Origin: Deinococcus radiotolerans | GTDB lineage: Bacteria > Deinococcota > Deinococci > Deinococcales > Deinococcaceae | Direction: 5' to 3' | Assembly: GCF_014647435.1 (NCBI RefSeq) | Contig: NZ_BMPE01000006.1 | Span: 1-64,000 of the forward strand | DNA length: 64,000 bases | In this document: positions 27,549 to 39,374 of the stretch, piece after piece | Layout: every line of letters starts with the position of its first letter | How positions within the stretch are numbered: the stretch's first letter is position 1 | Made by a program: the position numbers and the translations under genes | The notes under the pieces: model-generated | What the model was told of the DNA's origin: nothing | Database searches by the model: none | What the model saw: the letters and a program-made list of their open reading frames with translations, nothing else

Positions 27549-28988
27549 ATGCGCCGCGCCGCCCAACTCCTGCCCCTGCTGCTCCTGACCCCACCGGCCG
27601 GGGCTCAGACCACTGCACCCCAGACGCCGGCGGCCCAGCCCGCTGCGCTCACGGCGCAGGCGACCGTTGCCTTGAACCTCGTGCCCGCCACCCGCGTCGC
27701 CCGGTCGGGCGTGACTGTACCCGGCACGCCCGCCGCGCTGAACACGAGCGTCACCGTCCGCTACGGCCCCAGCAGGCCCGCCGCCGTGCTGCTGCTCATG
27801 CCGGGCTACCTGGGCGGCGCAGGCAGCTTCGACCGGCTGGCGCGGCAGCTGGTGCACCTGGACCCCACCCTGGCCGTCTGGGCGGTGGACCGGCGCTCGA
27901 ACCTGCTGGAAGACCACGCCCCGCTGCTCAGTGGCAACGCCACGCAGCTCGCGCAGGTCGTGCAGCGCGGCCTGCCCACCCGCGACCCCGCCACGCTGAC
28001 GTACATGAAAGACTGGGGGCTGGACACCACGCTGCGCGACTGGCGGGCCGCGGTCCTGGAGGCCCGCACCCTCACCCCGAACGTGTTCATCGGCGGGCAC
28101 TCCATGGGCGGCACCCTGACCGGCCTGTACGCCACCTACGACTTCGGCGGGGTGCGCGGCGAGCGGGACGTGCAGGGCCTGATCATGCTCGACGGTCTCC
28201 CTGGTCTCATGAGCGGCAAGCCCCTCTCCCTGGACCAGTACGAGAAGGGCGGCGGCACCAATCCCATCGGCTCCCTGCCCGGCCTGCAACAGCTGAACCG
28301 CGCGCCGTTCGTCAGCGCCCCGTACTTCAGCCCTGACCTGGCCACGCGCGCCGCCGCGCAGGCCCGGCTGGCCGCGCTGCAACCCGACGCGCGCGCCCCG
28401 CAGGGCGGCTTCGCGTCCTTTCCCGCCACGAACCTCGCGGCGGCCATGACCCGCCTGGACCGCCGCTACGCGCTGCTGCCGTTCATGGCCATCAGCGCCG
28501 GGCGCGCCACCAACGCCACGGACGCCCCCTTCCTGCCCTCGCAGGCCCTGGGGGGGCAGGACACCCGCTGGATCACGGGCGCCACCGACCCCGCCCGCCC
28601 CGTCGGGTGGGCCAGCGACCCCACGCAGCTGACCGACGCGCTCGACTTCGTGCAGCGCTACCTAACCCCGCTGACGGACTACACCGAGTGGTACTTCCCG
28701 AACCGACTGACGCTGGACCTCGCGGCTGCCCGCACCGACACCACCGGCACCCCCTTCGAGAGGAGCCTCCCGGTCCGCTCGGCGCAGACCCTGAGCCTGC
28801 CCGTCCTGGGGATTGCGGCGGAGCAGGGCGTCACCACCGCCGAGCAGTTCCGTGCGTACGCGGCCGGAACGCGCGCCAAACTGACCACCTACACCCTGAA
28901 GGGCGCGGCGCACCTGGACGTCACCACCGCCAGCAGTGATCAGGTTGCGCGCCGGATTGTCACGTGGCTCAGGCCCCTGCGCCGCTGA
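27549..28988 (+). CDS. Secreted alpha/beta hydrolase
   Basis: The 479-residue product has a signal peptide (cleavage near PAGAQ, residue 20) and a beta-sandwich-like start. A hydrolase fold follows, with oxyanion region LLMPGYLGGAGSF and nucleophile elbow GGHSMGGTLTG (about 180-190). Candidate acid and His lie in VLGIAAEQGVTTAEQF and GAAHLDVTTASSD near the end. The large insert between these (about 200-400) forms a cap. Substrate unknown. The 138 bp before it contain no gene. Confidence 0.82.
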   Translation: MRRAAQLLPLLLLTPPAGAQTTAPQTPAAQPAALTAQATVALNLVPATRVARSGVTVPGTPAALNTSVTVRYGPSRPAAVLLLMPGYLGGAGSFDRLARQLVHLDPTLAVWAVDRRSNLLEDHAPLLSGNATQLAQVVQRGLPTRDPATLTYMKDWGLDTTLRDWRAAVLEARTLTPNVFIGGHSMGGTLTGLYATYDFGGVRGERDVQGLIMLDGLPGLMSGKPLSLDQYEKGGGTNPIGSLPGLQQLNRAPFVSAPYFSPDLATRAAAQARLAALQPDARAPQGGFASFPATNLAAAMTRLDRRYALLPFMAISAGRATNATDAPFLPSQALGGQDTRWITGATDPARPVGWASDPTQLTDALDFVQRYLTPLTDYTEWYFPNRLTLDLAAARTDTTGTPFERSLPVRSAQTLSLPVLGIAAEQGVTTAEQFRAYAAGTRAKLTTYTLKGAAHLDVTTASSDQVARRIVTWLRPLRR

Positions 28989-29051
28989 CGGCCGCTGTGG
29001 GGGCGGCGACCGGACAGGCAGGCCAGGGGCGCCCCGCCCCACATGCGCCTC

Positions 29052-29357
29052 TTAAGTCTCGTCGTCCCAGCTGTCGCGCTGGCCGCTGCGGCGGGCGCGG
29101 CGCCGCTCTTCCTTCCCGGCCTTGCGTTTCGGTTTCGGCGGCACGGTCAGAATGTACGCCCGGTCCGGCTGGCAGGGCGCGGGCACTTCACCCAGGGCGT
29201 CCACCGGCTCAGCGTCGCGTAGGTTGCCGATCACGTGCATGTGCCGCTCGCCGCAGTAGGGGCAGGCGTCCACCACCCAGAACAGCACGCGGGTGCCCGG
29301 CAGGTCCCGCAGGGTCACGAACGCGGGCTGAGGCGCCCGCCGGTCCTTTTTCGCCAT
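29052..29357 (-). CDS. Small basic protein with CPYC motif
   Basis: The 101-residue product has a single zinc-knuckle-like motif, CPYCGERHMH (about 32-41), and a strongly basic tail (PPKPKRKAGKEERRRARR). It could bind zinc and nucleic acid. Family not recognised. It is tail-to-tail with the hydrolase gene. Confidence 0.7.
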   Translation of the reverse strand: MAKKDRRAPQPAFVTLRDLPGTRVLFWVVDACPYCGERHMHVIGNLRDAEPVDALGEVPAPCQPDRAYILTVPPKPKRKAGKEERRRARRSGQRDSWDDET

Positions 29358-29423
29358 AGGCGCGCAGCGTACCGCTGTGGCCCGCGCGCGTGTGTGGCGC
29401 CCGCCGCCATCCGGGGCGGGTGG

Positions 29424-30578
29424 TCAGGCGACGTCCAGTGGCGCGTCCGCGAGTTCGGATTCGATCAGGTCCACGAACACGGACACCAGGGCCGGATCGA
29501 ACTGACGGCCCGTCTGCGCCCTCAGTTCCGCCAGGGCCGCCCCGGCCGTCCAGGCGGGCTTGTAGGGCCTTTCGCTGGTCAGGGCGTCGTACACGTCGCA
29601 CAGCGCGAACACGCGGCCTTCCTCGCTGATCGCCTCGCCCCTGGTGCCGTGCGGGTAACCGCGCCCGTCCCAGCGTTCATGGTGATCGCGGATCACGTGC
29701 AGGGCCTGCGGGGGCAGGAAACTCAGGGCCAGCGCAAACCGCAGCCCCTCCCTCACATGCTCCTGCATCTCGAGCCGCTCCGCATCATCCAGCGTCCCGC
29801 GTTTCAGCAGGATGCTGTCCGGCACGGCAATCTTGCCGATGTCGTGTAGGTAGGCGCCCCAGCGCAGGGTGTGGAGCCGCTCCTCGGGCCAGTTCAGGCG
29901 CCGCGCGACCCGTTCGGCCAGCGCGGTCACGCGGTCGGTGTGGCCCTGCGTCTCACGGTCCCGGGTTTCCAGGGCCAGCCCCAGGGCGCGCAGCGCCGCC
30001 TCGCGCGCCTCACGGGCCTGCTGTTCGGCCGTGAGGCGGCCCGCCAGCGTGGCCAGGGTGGCGCTCACGCTGCCGAACAGGGTCTGCTCATCCGGCTGCC
30101 ACAGGTGCGGCGTGAACGTATGCATCAGGAAGGCGCCGATCAGCTCCCCGGTCGGTGAGAGCACCGGGGCCGCGGCGAGGCTCACGACGCCCAGCTCTGG
30201 AAAACCGGCCGTGATGCCGGATGCGGCCGTGTCCGCGAAGAACAGGGGAGCCGGGCTGAGCCGCAGGGCCTCCAGCAGGGGCGTGCCGCTCGGCAGGCCG
30301 TGCGTGGCAATCGCCTGCATGGCCGGCGTGTCCGGCAGTTCCCCGGCCGCGGCCTGCACGCGGAAGGTCAGGTCCTGCGCTTCCAGGTGAAAGTACGCGC
30401 TGCCCACGGCGGCGGTGTCCGTGATCAGCGCCTCGAGGGTCGGCACGATGCCGCTGGAGAGATCCTGAGCGCGCAGGGCCAGCTGCGCCAGGTGAACAAT
30501 CCGCCCGGCCAGCCCATGATCAGAGCCGGTCCTAGAGGCGCCGGGGGTTCCCAAGCCGGATTGCGTCATGCCCTGCAC
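29424..30578 (-). CDS. GAF + HD-GYP cyclic-di-GMP phosphodiesterase
   Basis: The 384-residue protein has an N-terminal GAF sensor domain (about 30-195; GELIGAFLMHTF near its end) and an HD-GYP output domain (about 200-375). Key residues are GHTDRVTALAERV, YLHDIGKIAVPD (metal-ligand HD), MQEHVREG, HHERWDGRGYP (the GYP motif) and ALCDVYDALTSERPYK. It is predicted to degrade c-di-GMP in response to a GAF ligand. The GGDEF protein at 57672 could make the same messenger. Start ATG 30578, or 30569 three codons later. Confidence 0.93.
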   Translation of the reverse strand: MQGMTQSGLGTPGASRTGSDHGLAGRIVHLAQLALRAQDLSSGIVPTLEALITDTAAVGSAYFHLEAQDLTFRVQAAAGELPDTPAMQAIATHGLPSGTPLLEALRLSPAPLFFADTAASGITAGFPELGVVSLAAAPVLSPTGELIGAFLMHTFTPHLWQPDEQTLFGSVSATLATLAGRLTAEQQAREAREAALRALGLALETRDRETQGHTDRVTALAERVARRLNWPEERLHTLRWGAYLHDIGKIAVPDSILLKRGTLDDAERLEMQEHVREGLRFALALSFLPPQALHVIRDHHERWDGRGYPHGTRGEAISEEGRVFALCDVYDALTSERPYKPAWTAGAALAELRAQTGRQFDPALVSVFVDLIESELADAPLDVA

Positions 30579-30844
30579 GCTGCGCCGCCCGCTGTCACAG
30601 GATCACCACAGCTGACCGGGCGAGAAGGGGCCAGCCGAGGGTCCGCCGGTCAGCCCCGCCCAGTTTCTGGCCCAGGGCCTGACACCGGTTCCGGAGGCTG
30701 CGTCCGCACTCAGCGCACGTTCAGTGAGGGTCGGCCTACCCAGCAGGGGCAAGTCTGGGCAAGGGGAGGGGGCCCCTCCGGGTGCGCGGCGAGCTGGCTT
30801 ACAGGAACCTGACCGCCGCGCCGTTCACCGTCCATTCAGGCAAC

Positions 30845-31705
30845 TTACACGTCCTCGTCGCCGTCGCGCATGTAGGTCACGATGCTGCGGCAGTGCGTGA
30901 AGCCCGCGCGGGCGTACAGGGCGCGGGCGGGTTTCATGTGGTCGTGCGCGCGCACACGCAGGGTCCGCACCTCGGGGTGCGTGTCGGCCTCGGCGGCGGC
31001 CAGGGCCAGCAGTTTCAGGCCGTAGCCCTGTCCGCGTTCCGCCGGATGCACGGCGACGTACGTGACGTCCGCGCGGGCGTCCTCGGGGCAGAATTCCAGT
31101 TCAGCGAAACCCAGCGGCTGGTCCCCGCGCAGCAGGGCCACGAGCCGCACGTCGTCCCGCGCGAAATGCTCGTCGAACTGCTCGGGCGTCCAGTTCAGGC
31201 GGCCCGCCCAGGCGTCCTCGCTGGACTTGAACAGCTCGCGGTACGCGCCCAGCGGCAGCTTCCGCGCGATGCGCGTACCGGCTGGTGCGCAGGCCTGCTC
31301 GGTCAGGCGGGCCAGGGGCGCGCTGTAGAAATCCGTGGTGTGCATGGGCGCGAAGCCCGAGGCTTCCAGCGCGGCGCGGACCGGCAGGTTGTCCCGCGCC
31401 GCGAACGCGTACACGGGCAGACCGTCACTGTGAGACAGCGCGCGCCGCAGCAGTGGGCGCAGGTGCCCGCCGTCACTGATGGGCCCTTCCAGGACCATGC
31501 CGTCCCGGAAGGGCGAGAGGGCGCAGTACGCCAGCACGCCCTCGTCCTCCACGTCCACGAGGCAGAGGTTGTCCTCGCATTCGGACTGCAGTTCGCGCGG
31601 GTCGCGGGCGTCCGGGGAGAACACCTCACGTTCGGGAGAGTCATCCATCCAGGTGAGCAGGGCGAGCACGTCGGGAACATCGGTGGCCAGCATGGGGCGG
31701 ATCAT
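30845..31705 (-). CDS. GNAT acetyltransferase (tandem-domain type)
   Basis: The 286-residue product ends in a clear GNAT domain: GFAELEFCPEDARADVTYVAV followed by HPAERGQGYGLKLL, the acetyl-CoA loop R/QxxGxG/A (about residues 215-228), and ARALYARAGFTHC. The first half (about 1-150) looks like a degenerate GNAT fold without the CoA loop. Substrate unknown. The 266 bp between it and the HD-GYP gene hold no gene. Confidence 0.88.
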   Translation of the reverse strand: MIRPMLATDVPDVLALLTWMDDSPEREVFSPDARDPRELQSECEDNLCLVDVEDEGVLAYCALSPFRDGMVLEGPISDGGHLRPLLRRALSHSDGLPVYAFAARDNLPVRAALEASGFAPMHTTDFYSAPLARLTEQACAPAGTRIARKLPLGAYRELFKSSEDAWAGRLNWTPEQFDEHFARDDVRLVALLRGDQPLGFAELEFCPEDARADVTYVAVHPAERGQGYGLKLLALAAAEADTHPEVRTLRVRAHDHMKPARALYARAGFTHCRSIVTYMRDGDEDV

Positions 31706-31826
31706 GAGGTGACCTCCAGGCAGGAAAGGCGATGCAGGCAGAAGACGGGTGCTGACCCTCAGCCTAGTGACGCGCCCGCCGCCCTGTCTGCCCCGCCCGT
31801 CACGCCGCGCGCCGCCCGCCCCGTGC

Positions 31827-31832
31827 TATGCT
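31827..31832 (+). promoter_or_regulatory. Extended -10 box
   Basis: TGCTATGCT reads as an extended -10 (TGn-TATGCT). A transcript would start near 31839 and immediately enter the hairpin and T tract at 31868-31910. Confidence 0.4.
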
Positions 31833-31838
31833 GCGCGC

Positions 31839-31910
31839 ATGCCCTGAACAGGGTACGCCGCCTGCCTCCCCACAGACACGAAGCCGTGTTTGAGGGGCCT
31901 TTTCTTTTTT
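31839..31910 (+). ncRNA. Short leader or small RNA ending in an intrinsic terminator
   Basis: About 70 nt from a likely start point. A first small hairpin is CCCTG/CAGGG-like (CCCTGAACAGGG). A terminator hairpin follows with arms CCCC/GGGG and ACACG/CGTGT, then a tract of ten bases, nine of them T (31900-31910). It precedes the DUF4258-like gene by 58 bp on the same strand, so it may be an attenuator of that gene or a free small RNA. No known riboswitch consensus recognised. Confidence 0.45.
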
Positions 31911-31967
31911 GAGAGGAGCGGCCCAGCAGCGCCGCAGCAGTCCCGGCCCGACCGGAGGTGCACCGCC

Positions 31968-32633
<666 letters not shown>

Positions 32634-32748
32634 CCCGGCGCTGCCCGGCGGCCCCAGTCCTGAGCCCGCGCCGGGCCAGGACGGGTCTCCCCGGTCCCTG
32701 CCCGCTCCGGCCTCTGAGGGGCCAGAGGGACGCTCTACACTGGCGGGC

Positions 32749-33443
32749 ATGACCCCACCCGACAGTGCCCTGCAGGTGATCGGCGGGGCCGCCGTGCTGC
32801 TGCTCGCGTGGCTCCTGCGGCCCCTGGTCCGCGCCGGGCTGGACCGCGCCAGGGCGCGCCGCACGCCGCCCCCCGAACCCCGTGACTCGGACGACGAGTG
32901 GAAGCTCCGCGAAGCGTCCCACCGCCGGGACGTGCTGAGGCCCGGACTGCTGCACGCGGCCTTCGACCGCGAGAGCGTCAGCCTGGGAGACGACAGCGAA
33001 TGGCACTGGCGCCTGCTGATGTTCGAGGAGAACCTGCCGCTGTCGGCGGCGCTGGGACCCGCGATCTTCAAGGTGCTGGCGTCCGTGCCGGACGGGCAGG
33101 CCACCTGGCTGATCGAACTGCGGGAGGACGTCCGCGCGCCTCAGCGCTCCAGCGCGGGTGAACTGGAACGCCCGGGCCTCGTGAGGATCACGCCCCTGGC
33201 GGTGGTGGCGCAGCAGTGGACCGCACCTCACCTGCTGCACGCGGACATGTCGGTGTCGCGCCTGATGGGCGCCACGCTGCACGCCCGGTACTTGGGCCGG
33301 CAGGACCCGGATGGGGTGGCCGGGGCGCCTCACCCCATCCGGGAAGAGGAGTCCGGCACGAGCGCCGGGTATGACGAGTCGCAGGTGGGCGCGAACGACC
33401 GCGTGATGATCCGCGTGCGCGCCCCCCGGCCGGGCGCTGCGGT

Positions 33444-33447
<4 letters not shown>
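32749..33447 (+). CDS. Membrane-anchored protein of unknown function
   Basis: The 232-residue product has one N-terminal membrane helix ([18 protein letters not shown], about 9-26), a basic linker, and a soluble domain of mixed strands ([45 protein letters not shown]). No family recognised. Its stop overlaps the convergent P450 stop by 4 bp. Confidence 0.75.
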
Positions 33448-34657
<1,210 letters not shown>

Positions 34658-34661
<4 letters not shown>

Positions 34662-35122
34662 GCGGTGGCCTCCGGGGTGGGGTCGGGAATGGTCAGGGCT
34701 TCCAGGCCGGCCGTGACGGCGTTCAGGTGCGGGCCCAGGCGGTTCAGGGCGGGTTGCGTGGCGCGCTGGAGGGTCTGCATGGCGGCGTGCCACAGCTGCT
34801 GCCCGGCGGGGGTGACGTGCAGGGCGCGGCGGCGGGCGTCGCCGGGCTGCGGTTCGTGCGTGAGCGCCCCGGCGTCCTGAAGCTGACGCAGAGCGCGGGC
34901 CACCTCGTAGCGGGGCAGGTCCAGGCTGCGGGCGAGGTCGCTGGGCGTGAGGGGTCCCGCCTGGACGTGGCTGAGGATCAGGAAGGCGCGCAGGTTCAGG
35001 CCGTGCTCGCGTTCCAGCGCGGCCTGAACCTGTCCGCTGAGGCCCTGCCACGCCGTCCAGTACGCCGCCAGGAACCGCAGCGGCTGGCGCGTCAGGTCCA
35101 GACCGTGTGGATCAGGTGACAT
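34658..35122 (-). CDS. MarR family transcriptional regulator
   Basis: The 154-residue winged-helix protein has [40 protein letters not shown] (helix-turn-helix, about 42-80) and the MarR wing [15 protein letters not shown], with dimerisation helices at both ends. It overlaps the P450 start (ATGA) and probably controls both genes through the inverted repeat at its own start. Confidence 0.9.
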
Positions 35123-35142
35123 GATTGCATTCTGCAACAATC
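35123..35142 (-). promoter_or_regulatory. Palindromic operator at the marR start
   Basis: A perfect inverted repeat TTGCA-N3-TGCAA (35125-35137) is nested in GATTG-N10-CAATC (35123-35142), directly before the MarR ATG at 35122. Position and symmetry fit autorepression by this MarR protein. Confidence 0.6.
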
Positions 35143-35299
35143 TGGGCCCGGGCAGCTGAGGGGCCGGTGAAGAGCGGCAGTCCCTGGTGACGCAGAGGCT
35201 GGGTGTCCACCCCACCTCGGGTCTCCTCGACCACGCGGCTCGGCCCAAACAGAAGGGGTGGACGCCGCCACGTCCACCCAGGAAGTCAGAACGGAAATG

Positions 35300-36886
35300 T
35301 CAGTGCTTGAAGTGCCGCGAACCCGTGAACACCATGCTGATGCCCAGCTCATTGCAAGCGGCGATCACCTCGGGGTCGCGCTTGGCGCCGCCGGGTTGCA
35401 GGATCGCCGTGACGCCCACACTGGCCGCGAGACGCACCACGTCATCGAAGGGGAAGAACGCCTCGGACGCCAGGACGGAGCCCTGCGCCTTGTCGCCCGC
35501 GTTCGCTACCGCGCGCTCGGCAGCCCAGATGCGACTCACGGCGCCCGCGCCCAGGCCTACGGTCACGCCGTCCTTGGCAAGGACGACGGCATTGCTGCGG
35601 GCGTGCTTCACGGTCGCCCACGCGAAACGCAGGTCCAGCCACTCCTGCTCGGTCGGTTCGCGCTTCGTCACGACCTCTGGGCACAGGTCATCCCAGGGCC
35701 GCGCGTCGCGTTCCTGCACGGCAAAGCCGCCGGTCAGGGGCCGCACGTCCAGCACACTCACGCCCTGTGCAGGCGCGGCGACCAGCACCCGCAGGTCCGG
35801 TTTCTTCTCCGCGAACCACGCGGCAGCCTCCGGGGTGACCTCGGGCGCGATCAGCACTTCCAGGAAGGTGCCGCGCGTCGCCTGCGCCGCCTCCAGCGTC
35901 ACGGGCTGGCTGACGGCCACCACGCCGCCAAATACGCTCAGGGTGTCCGCGTCCCGGGCGCGTTCCCATGCCACCCTCACGTCCGCCGCGACCGCCACGC
36001 CGCAGGGGTTGGCGTGCTTGACCGCCACGCACACGGCGGCGTGCTCGGGCAGCGCGGCCTCCTGCGCCGCGAGTTCCTGGCACAGCGCCCACGCGGCGTC
36101 CGCGTCCGCGTAGTTGTTGAAGCTCATGGGTTTGCCCGCCACGACCTGCGCGTCGATGACGGGACCGGTGGCGCTGCCCAGACGGTAGATGGCGCCGGGC
36201 TGATGGGGATTCTCGCCGTACCGGACCTGCGCGGCGCGCGTCAGGTTCAGCGTCAGCGTCTCGGGCAGCGCGGTGGGCAGTTCGTCGCTGGCCCCGGTCA
36301 GGTACGCGGTGATCGCGGCGTCGTACTCGCTGGTATGCCGGTACGCCTTCGCGGCCAGTCGGCGGCGCTCGGCGTCACTCACCTCATCCTGCAACGCCAC
36401 GCTGTAGTCCGCAGGGTCCACCAGCACCAGCACGCCCGCGTGGTTCTTCGCCGCCGAGCGGATCATGGCCGGCCCGCCAATGTCGATGTTCTCTATCACG
36501 TCCGCGTCCGGCGCGCCGCGCGCCACCGTCTCCCGGAACGGGTAGAGGTTCACGCACACCAGATCAATCGTGCCGATCCCGTGCCCCTCCAGCTGCCCCA
36601 GATGCCCGGGCTCACGGACCGCGAGGATGCCGCCGTGCACCGCCGGATGCAGCGTCTTCACGCGCCCGTCCAGCATCTCGGGGAAGCCCGTCACGTCACT
36701 GACCTGCCGCGCGGCAATTCCAGCCTGCATGATGCTCTGATACGTCCCGCCGGTGCTGAGGATCTCCCAGCCGCGCGCCTCGAGCTGCCGCGCGAACTCC
36801 ACGACGCCCGTCTTGTCACTTACGGAGATAAGGGCCCGCCTGCGGGCGCCGGTCTGGGTGCTGCTCTGTGTCCCACTCTGCGTCAC
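35300..36886 (-). CDS. purH: Bifunctional AICAR transformylase/IMP cyclohydrolase
   Basis: Last two steps of IMP synthesis. The 528-residue product has the N-terminal cyclohydrolase domain (ALISVSDKTGVVEFA, STGGTYQSIMQAGI, GFPEMLDGRVKTLHPAVHGG, about 10-75). The C-terminal transformylase domain has RYGENPHQPG, SFNNYADADAAW, AVKHANPCGVAV with the catalytic Lys-His, and a terminal GGAKRDPEVIAACNELG. I chose GTG 36886 since GGAGGT precedes it by 4-5 nt; an in-frame ATG at 36907 would add seven residues. Confidence 0.95.
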   Translation of the reverse strand: MTQSGTQSSTQTGARRRALISVSDKTGVVEFARQLEARGWEILSTGGTYQSIMQAGIAARQVSDVTGFPEMLDGRVKTLHPAVHGGILAVREPGHLGQLEGHGIGTIDLVCVNLYPFRETVARGAPDADVIENIDIGGPAMIRSAAKNHAGVLVLVDPADYSVALQDEVSDAERRRLAAKAYRHTSEYDAAITAYLTGASDELPTALPETLTLNLTRAAQVRYGENPHQPGAIYRLGSATGPVIDAQVVAGKPMSFNNYADADAAWALCQELAAQEAALPEHAAVCVAVKHANPCGVAVAADVRVAWERARDADTLSVFGGVVAVSQPVTLEAAQATRGTFLEVLIAPEVTPEAAAWFAEKKPDLRVLVAAPAQGVSVLDVRPLTGGFAVQERDARPWDDLCPEVVTKREPTEQEWLDLRFAWATVKHARSNAVVLAKDGVTVGLGAGAVSRIWAAERAVANAGDKAQGSVLASEAFFPFDDVVRLAASVGVTAILQPGGAKRDPEVIAACNELGISMVFTGSRHFKH

Positions 36887-37178
36887 TGTGACCTCCGAGG
36901 ACCCCACCAGCTAGGCGGGGATCGACCCAGGCGCGCGATCAGGAAAAGTCCGTGTCGGGGGCTTCCCCGTGGTGTGTCCACGTTCAGCGCCAGTCGCCCC
37001 CCGGCCCAGCGGGCAGTCTACCCTCACGCGGCGCGCCCCGCCGCCCCCACCCTGGTCAGCAGTGCCGGACGGCCCGGCCCGGGGCTGTCGCCGGCGGTGC
37101 CCCCGGCCCCTTCTGGGAATGACGGATATGAGCGGCGTCAGGCCCCGCCACTGCCTACAGTGAAGGCAGGAGGTCCAG

Positions 37179-38411
37179 ATGCCTCAACCTGCCCACGCCC
37201 TTCCCGCCCTTCTGGACACCGACGCGCAGCCGTTCGCCCGCACGGGCTTTCTGCCGGCGCGCGCGCCCGTCCTGCACCTGCCCGGCTCCTTCCAGGCGCT
37301 GCTGGACCTGATCCCCGAGCTGGCCGGCGCCTACGGGGGCGGCGGCGTGCGCCCCCTGATCCGGGAGGCCGCGCAGGCCTGGCCCGCCGACCTGACCCGG
37401 GCCAGCCGGGACCTGAGTGGCGATCAGCGCGACGCGCTGCTGTCCGCCGCCGCGGTCCTCATGCACCTGTACCGCTGGGACGCGGTGCCCGTCCACCCGG
37501 ACCGTTTCCATGAGGTGCCGGACTTCCCGCCCGCCCTGAACCGACTGTTCCGTACCCTCAGCGCCGCGCGCGGCCTACCCCCCTGCGGCAACCTGTACAC
37601 CCTGAAGTACCTGAACTGGCGCAGCCCGGACGTGACCCCCGGTGAGCCCTACGACGCGGGCATGCTGCGGGCCGGGAACGTCCAGATGGCCCGGGTCTTC
37701 CAGGCGGGCTTGGCCGGCGAGCAGCTGGACCTGTGGATTCAGACCTTCGTGCTGGCCGAAGCGCGCGGCCAGGCGGTCCTGCACGCGGGCCTGGCCGCCC
37801 TGCGCGCCGCGCACGAGCAGGACCGTCCTGCGCTGGAAGCCGCCCTGTTGGCGCTGCGAGACGCGGTCCGCGCGGTGGCGCGCGAGGTGAACGTGTTCAC
37901 CCGCTTCCACGTGATCCGCACGGACCTGTGGCGCGTGTACACGCAGCCCACCTTCGGCTGGGGCCTCACGGAACGCGGGCCGGTGCTGGAAGGCGCCAGC
38001 GGCCTGCAACTGGGCGCCACGCAGTTCGCGGACCTCGCGCTCGGGGTGCCCCTGCACGGCCCGCTGGGGCGCGCGCTGCGGCACTCCCGCGCGTACCTCC
38101 CGCCCGAACAGCGCGCCTTCCTGCGGGCCTGGGAGCCCCACCGGTACGCGGTGCGCCGCGCCGTCCTGGCATGGGGAGACACTCGGGCGCGGGACCTGTT
38201 CGACGCGTGCGTGCAGGACCTGGCACGCTGGCGGGTCAGTCACCGCGAGCGCGGCTCGGCCTACCTGCGCGGGGACGGCCAGGAGCACGTGATGGCGTCT
38301 ACCGGCACGCAGTTTGCTGCCGGAACGCCGCACGATCACGCGTTCCGGCAGCTGATGGACTCCCGCATTGAGGACACCCGGGCGCAGCGGACCAAACCGG
38401 AGCCGCCTTGA
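37179..38411 (+). CDS. Indoleamine 2,3-dioxygenase-like heme protein
   Basis: The 410-residue product fits the IDO family, whose members open the indole ring of tryptophan. Near the C terminus FDACVQDLARWRVSHRERG matches the IDO segment DACV..L..LR.YH that carries the proximal heme His (about residue 350). MASTGTQFAAGTPHDHAFRQL aligns with the GTGGT substrate loop. PPCGNLYTLKYLNW is distal-pocket-like. A strong AGGAGGT ribosome site precedes the ATG. No kynureninase or kynurenine formamidase lies beside it, so a substrate other than tryptophan is possible. Confidence 0.75.
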   Translation: MPQPAHALPALLDTDAQPFARTGFLPARAPVLHLPGSFQALLDLIPELAGAYGGGGVRPLIREAAQAWPADLTRASRDLSGDQRDALLSAAAVLMHLYRWDAVPVHPDRFHEVPDFPPALNRLFRTLSAARGLPPCGNLYTLKYLNWRSPDVTPGEPYDAGMLRAGNVQMARVFQAGLAGEQLDLWIQTFVLAEARGQAVLHAGLAALRAAHEQDRPALEAALLALRDAVRAVAREVNVFTRFHVIRTDLWRVYTQPTFGWGLTERGPVLEGASGLQLGATQFADLALGVPLHGPLGRALRHSRAYLPPEQRAFLRAWEPHRYAVRRAVLAWGDTRARDLFDACVQDLARWRVSHRERGSAYLRGDGQEHVMASTGTQFAAGTPHDHAFRQLMDSRIEDTRAQRTKPEPP

Positions 38412-38422
38412 GGTTCAGCCGT

Positions 38423-38983
<561 letters not shown>

Positions 38984-39025
38984 GCGTTCAGGGTAAGGGC
39001 CGGGGCAGGGCGGCGCGTTCGCGGT

Positions 39026-39259
39026 TCATTCACGCTCGCGCGGGGGCAGGTCGCTCAGATCGAACCGCACGCGCTCGGTGTCCTCGCGGACGCTGACCGG
39101 GTCGGCGTCCAGGCCGTGTGAGCCGAACATGCCGCCGGCCGCTCCGCTGGCGCCCAGCGGGTCACGGCTGCGTTCGTCCGGGGGAACCAGCGGCTTCATG
39201 CGCAGGGCGAGCACGATCAGGACGATGGGCAGCACGATGAACATCAGGAACGCGGTCAT
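39026..39259 (-). CDS. Small single-pass membrane protein
   Basis: 77 residues: an N-terminal membrane helix (FLMFIVLPIVLIVLALRM) and an acidic cytoplasmic tail (REDTERVRFDLSDLPPRE). Family unknown. It precedes 38423-38983 by 42 bp in the same orientation and may be cotranscribed. Confidence 0.65.
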   Translation of the reverse strand: MTAFLMFIVLPIVLIVLALRMKPLVPPDERSRDPLGASGAAGGMFGSHGLDADPVSVREDTERVRFDLSDLPPRERE

Positions 39260-39374
39260 GCATCCTCCGGCGCGTCCCGGTCAATCCGGGAGGCGTGGCT
39301 CCATGCTGACACGTGCCGGCCCGGTCGGCTGTCAGACCGGGCCGCTGTCCGCACAGGCGCCTGCGCGGGCGGCC

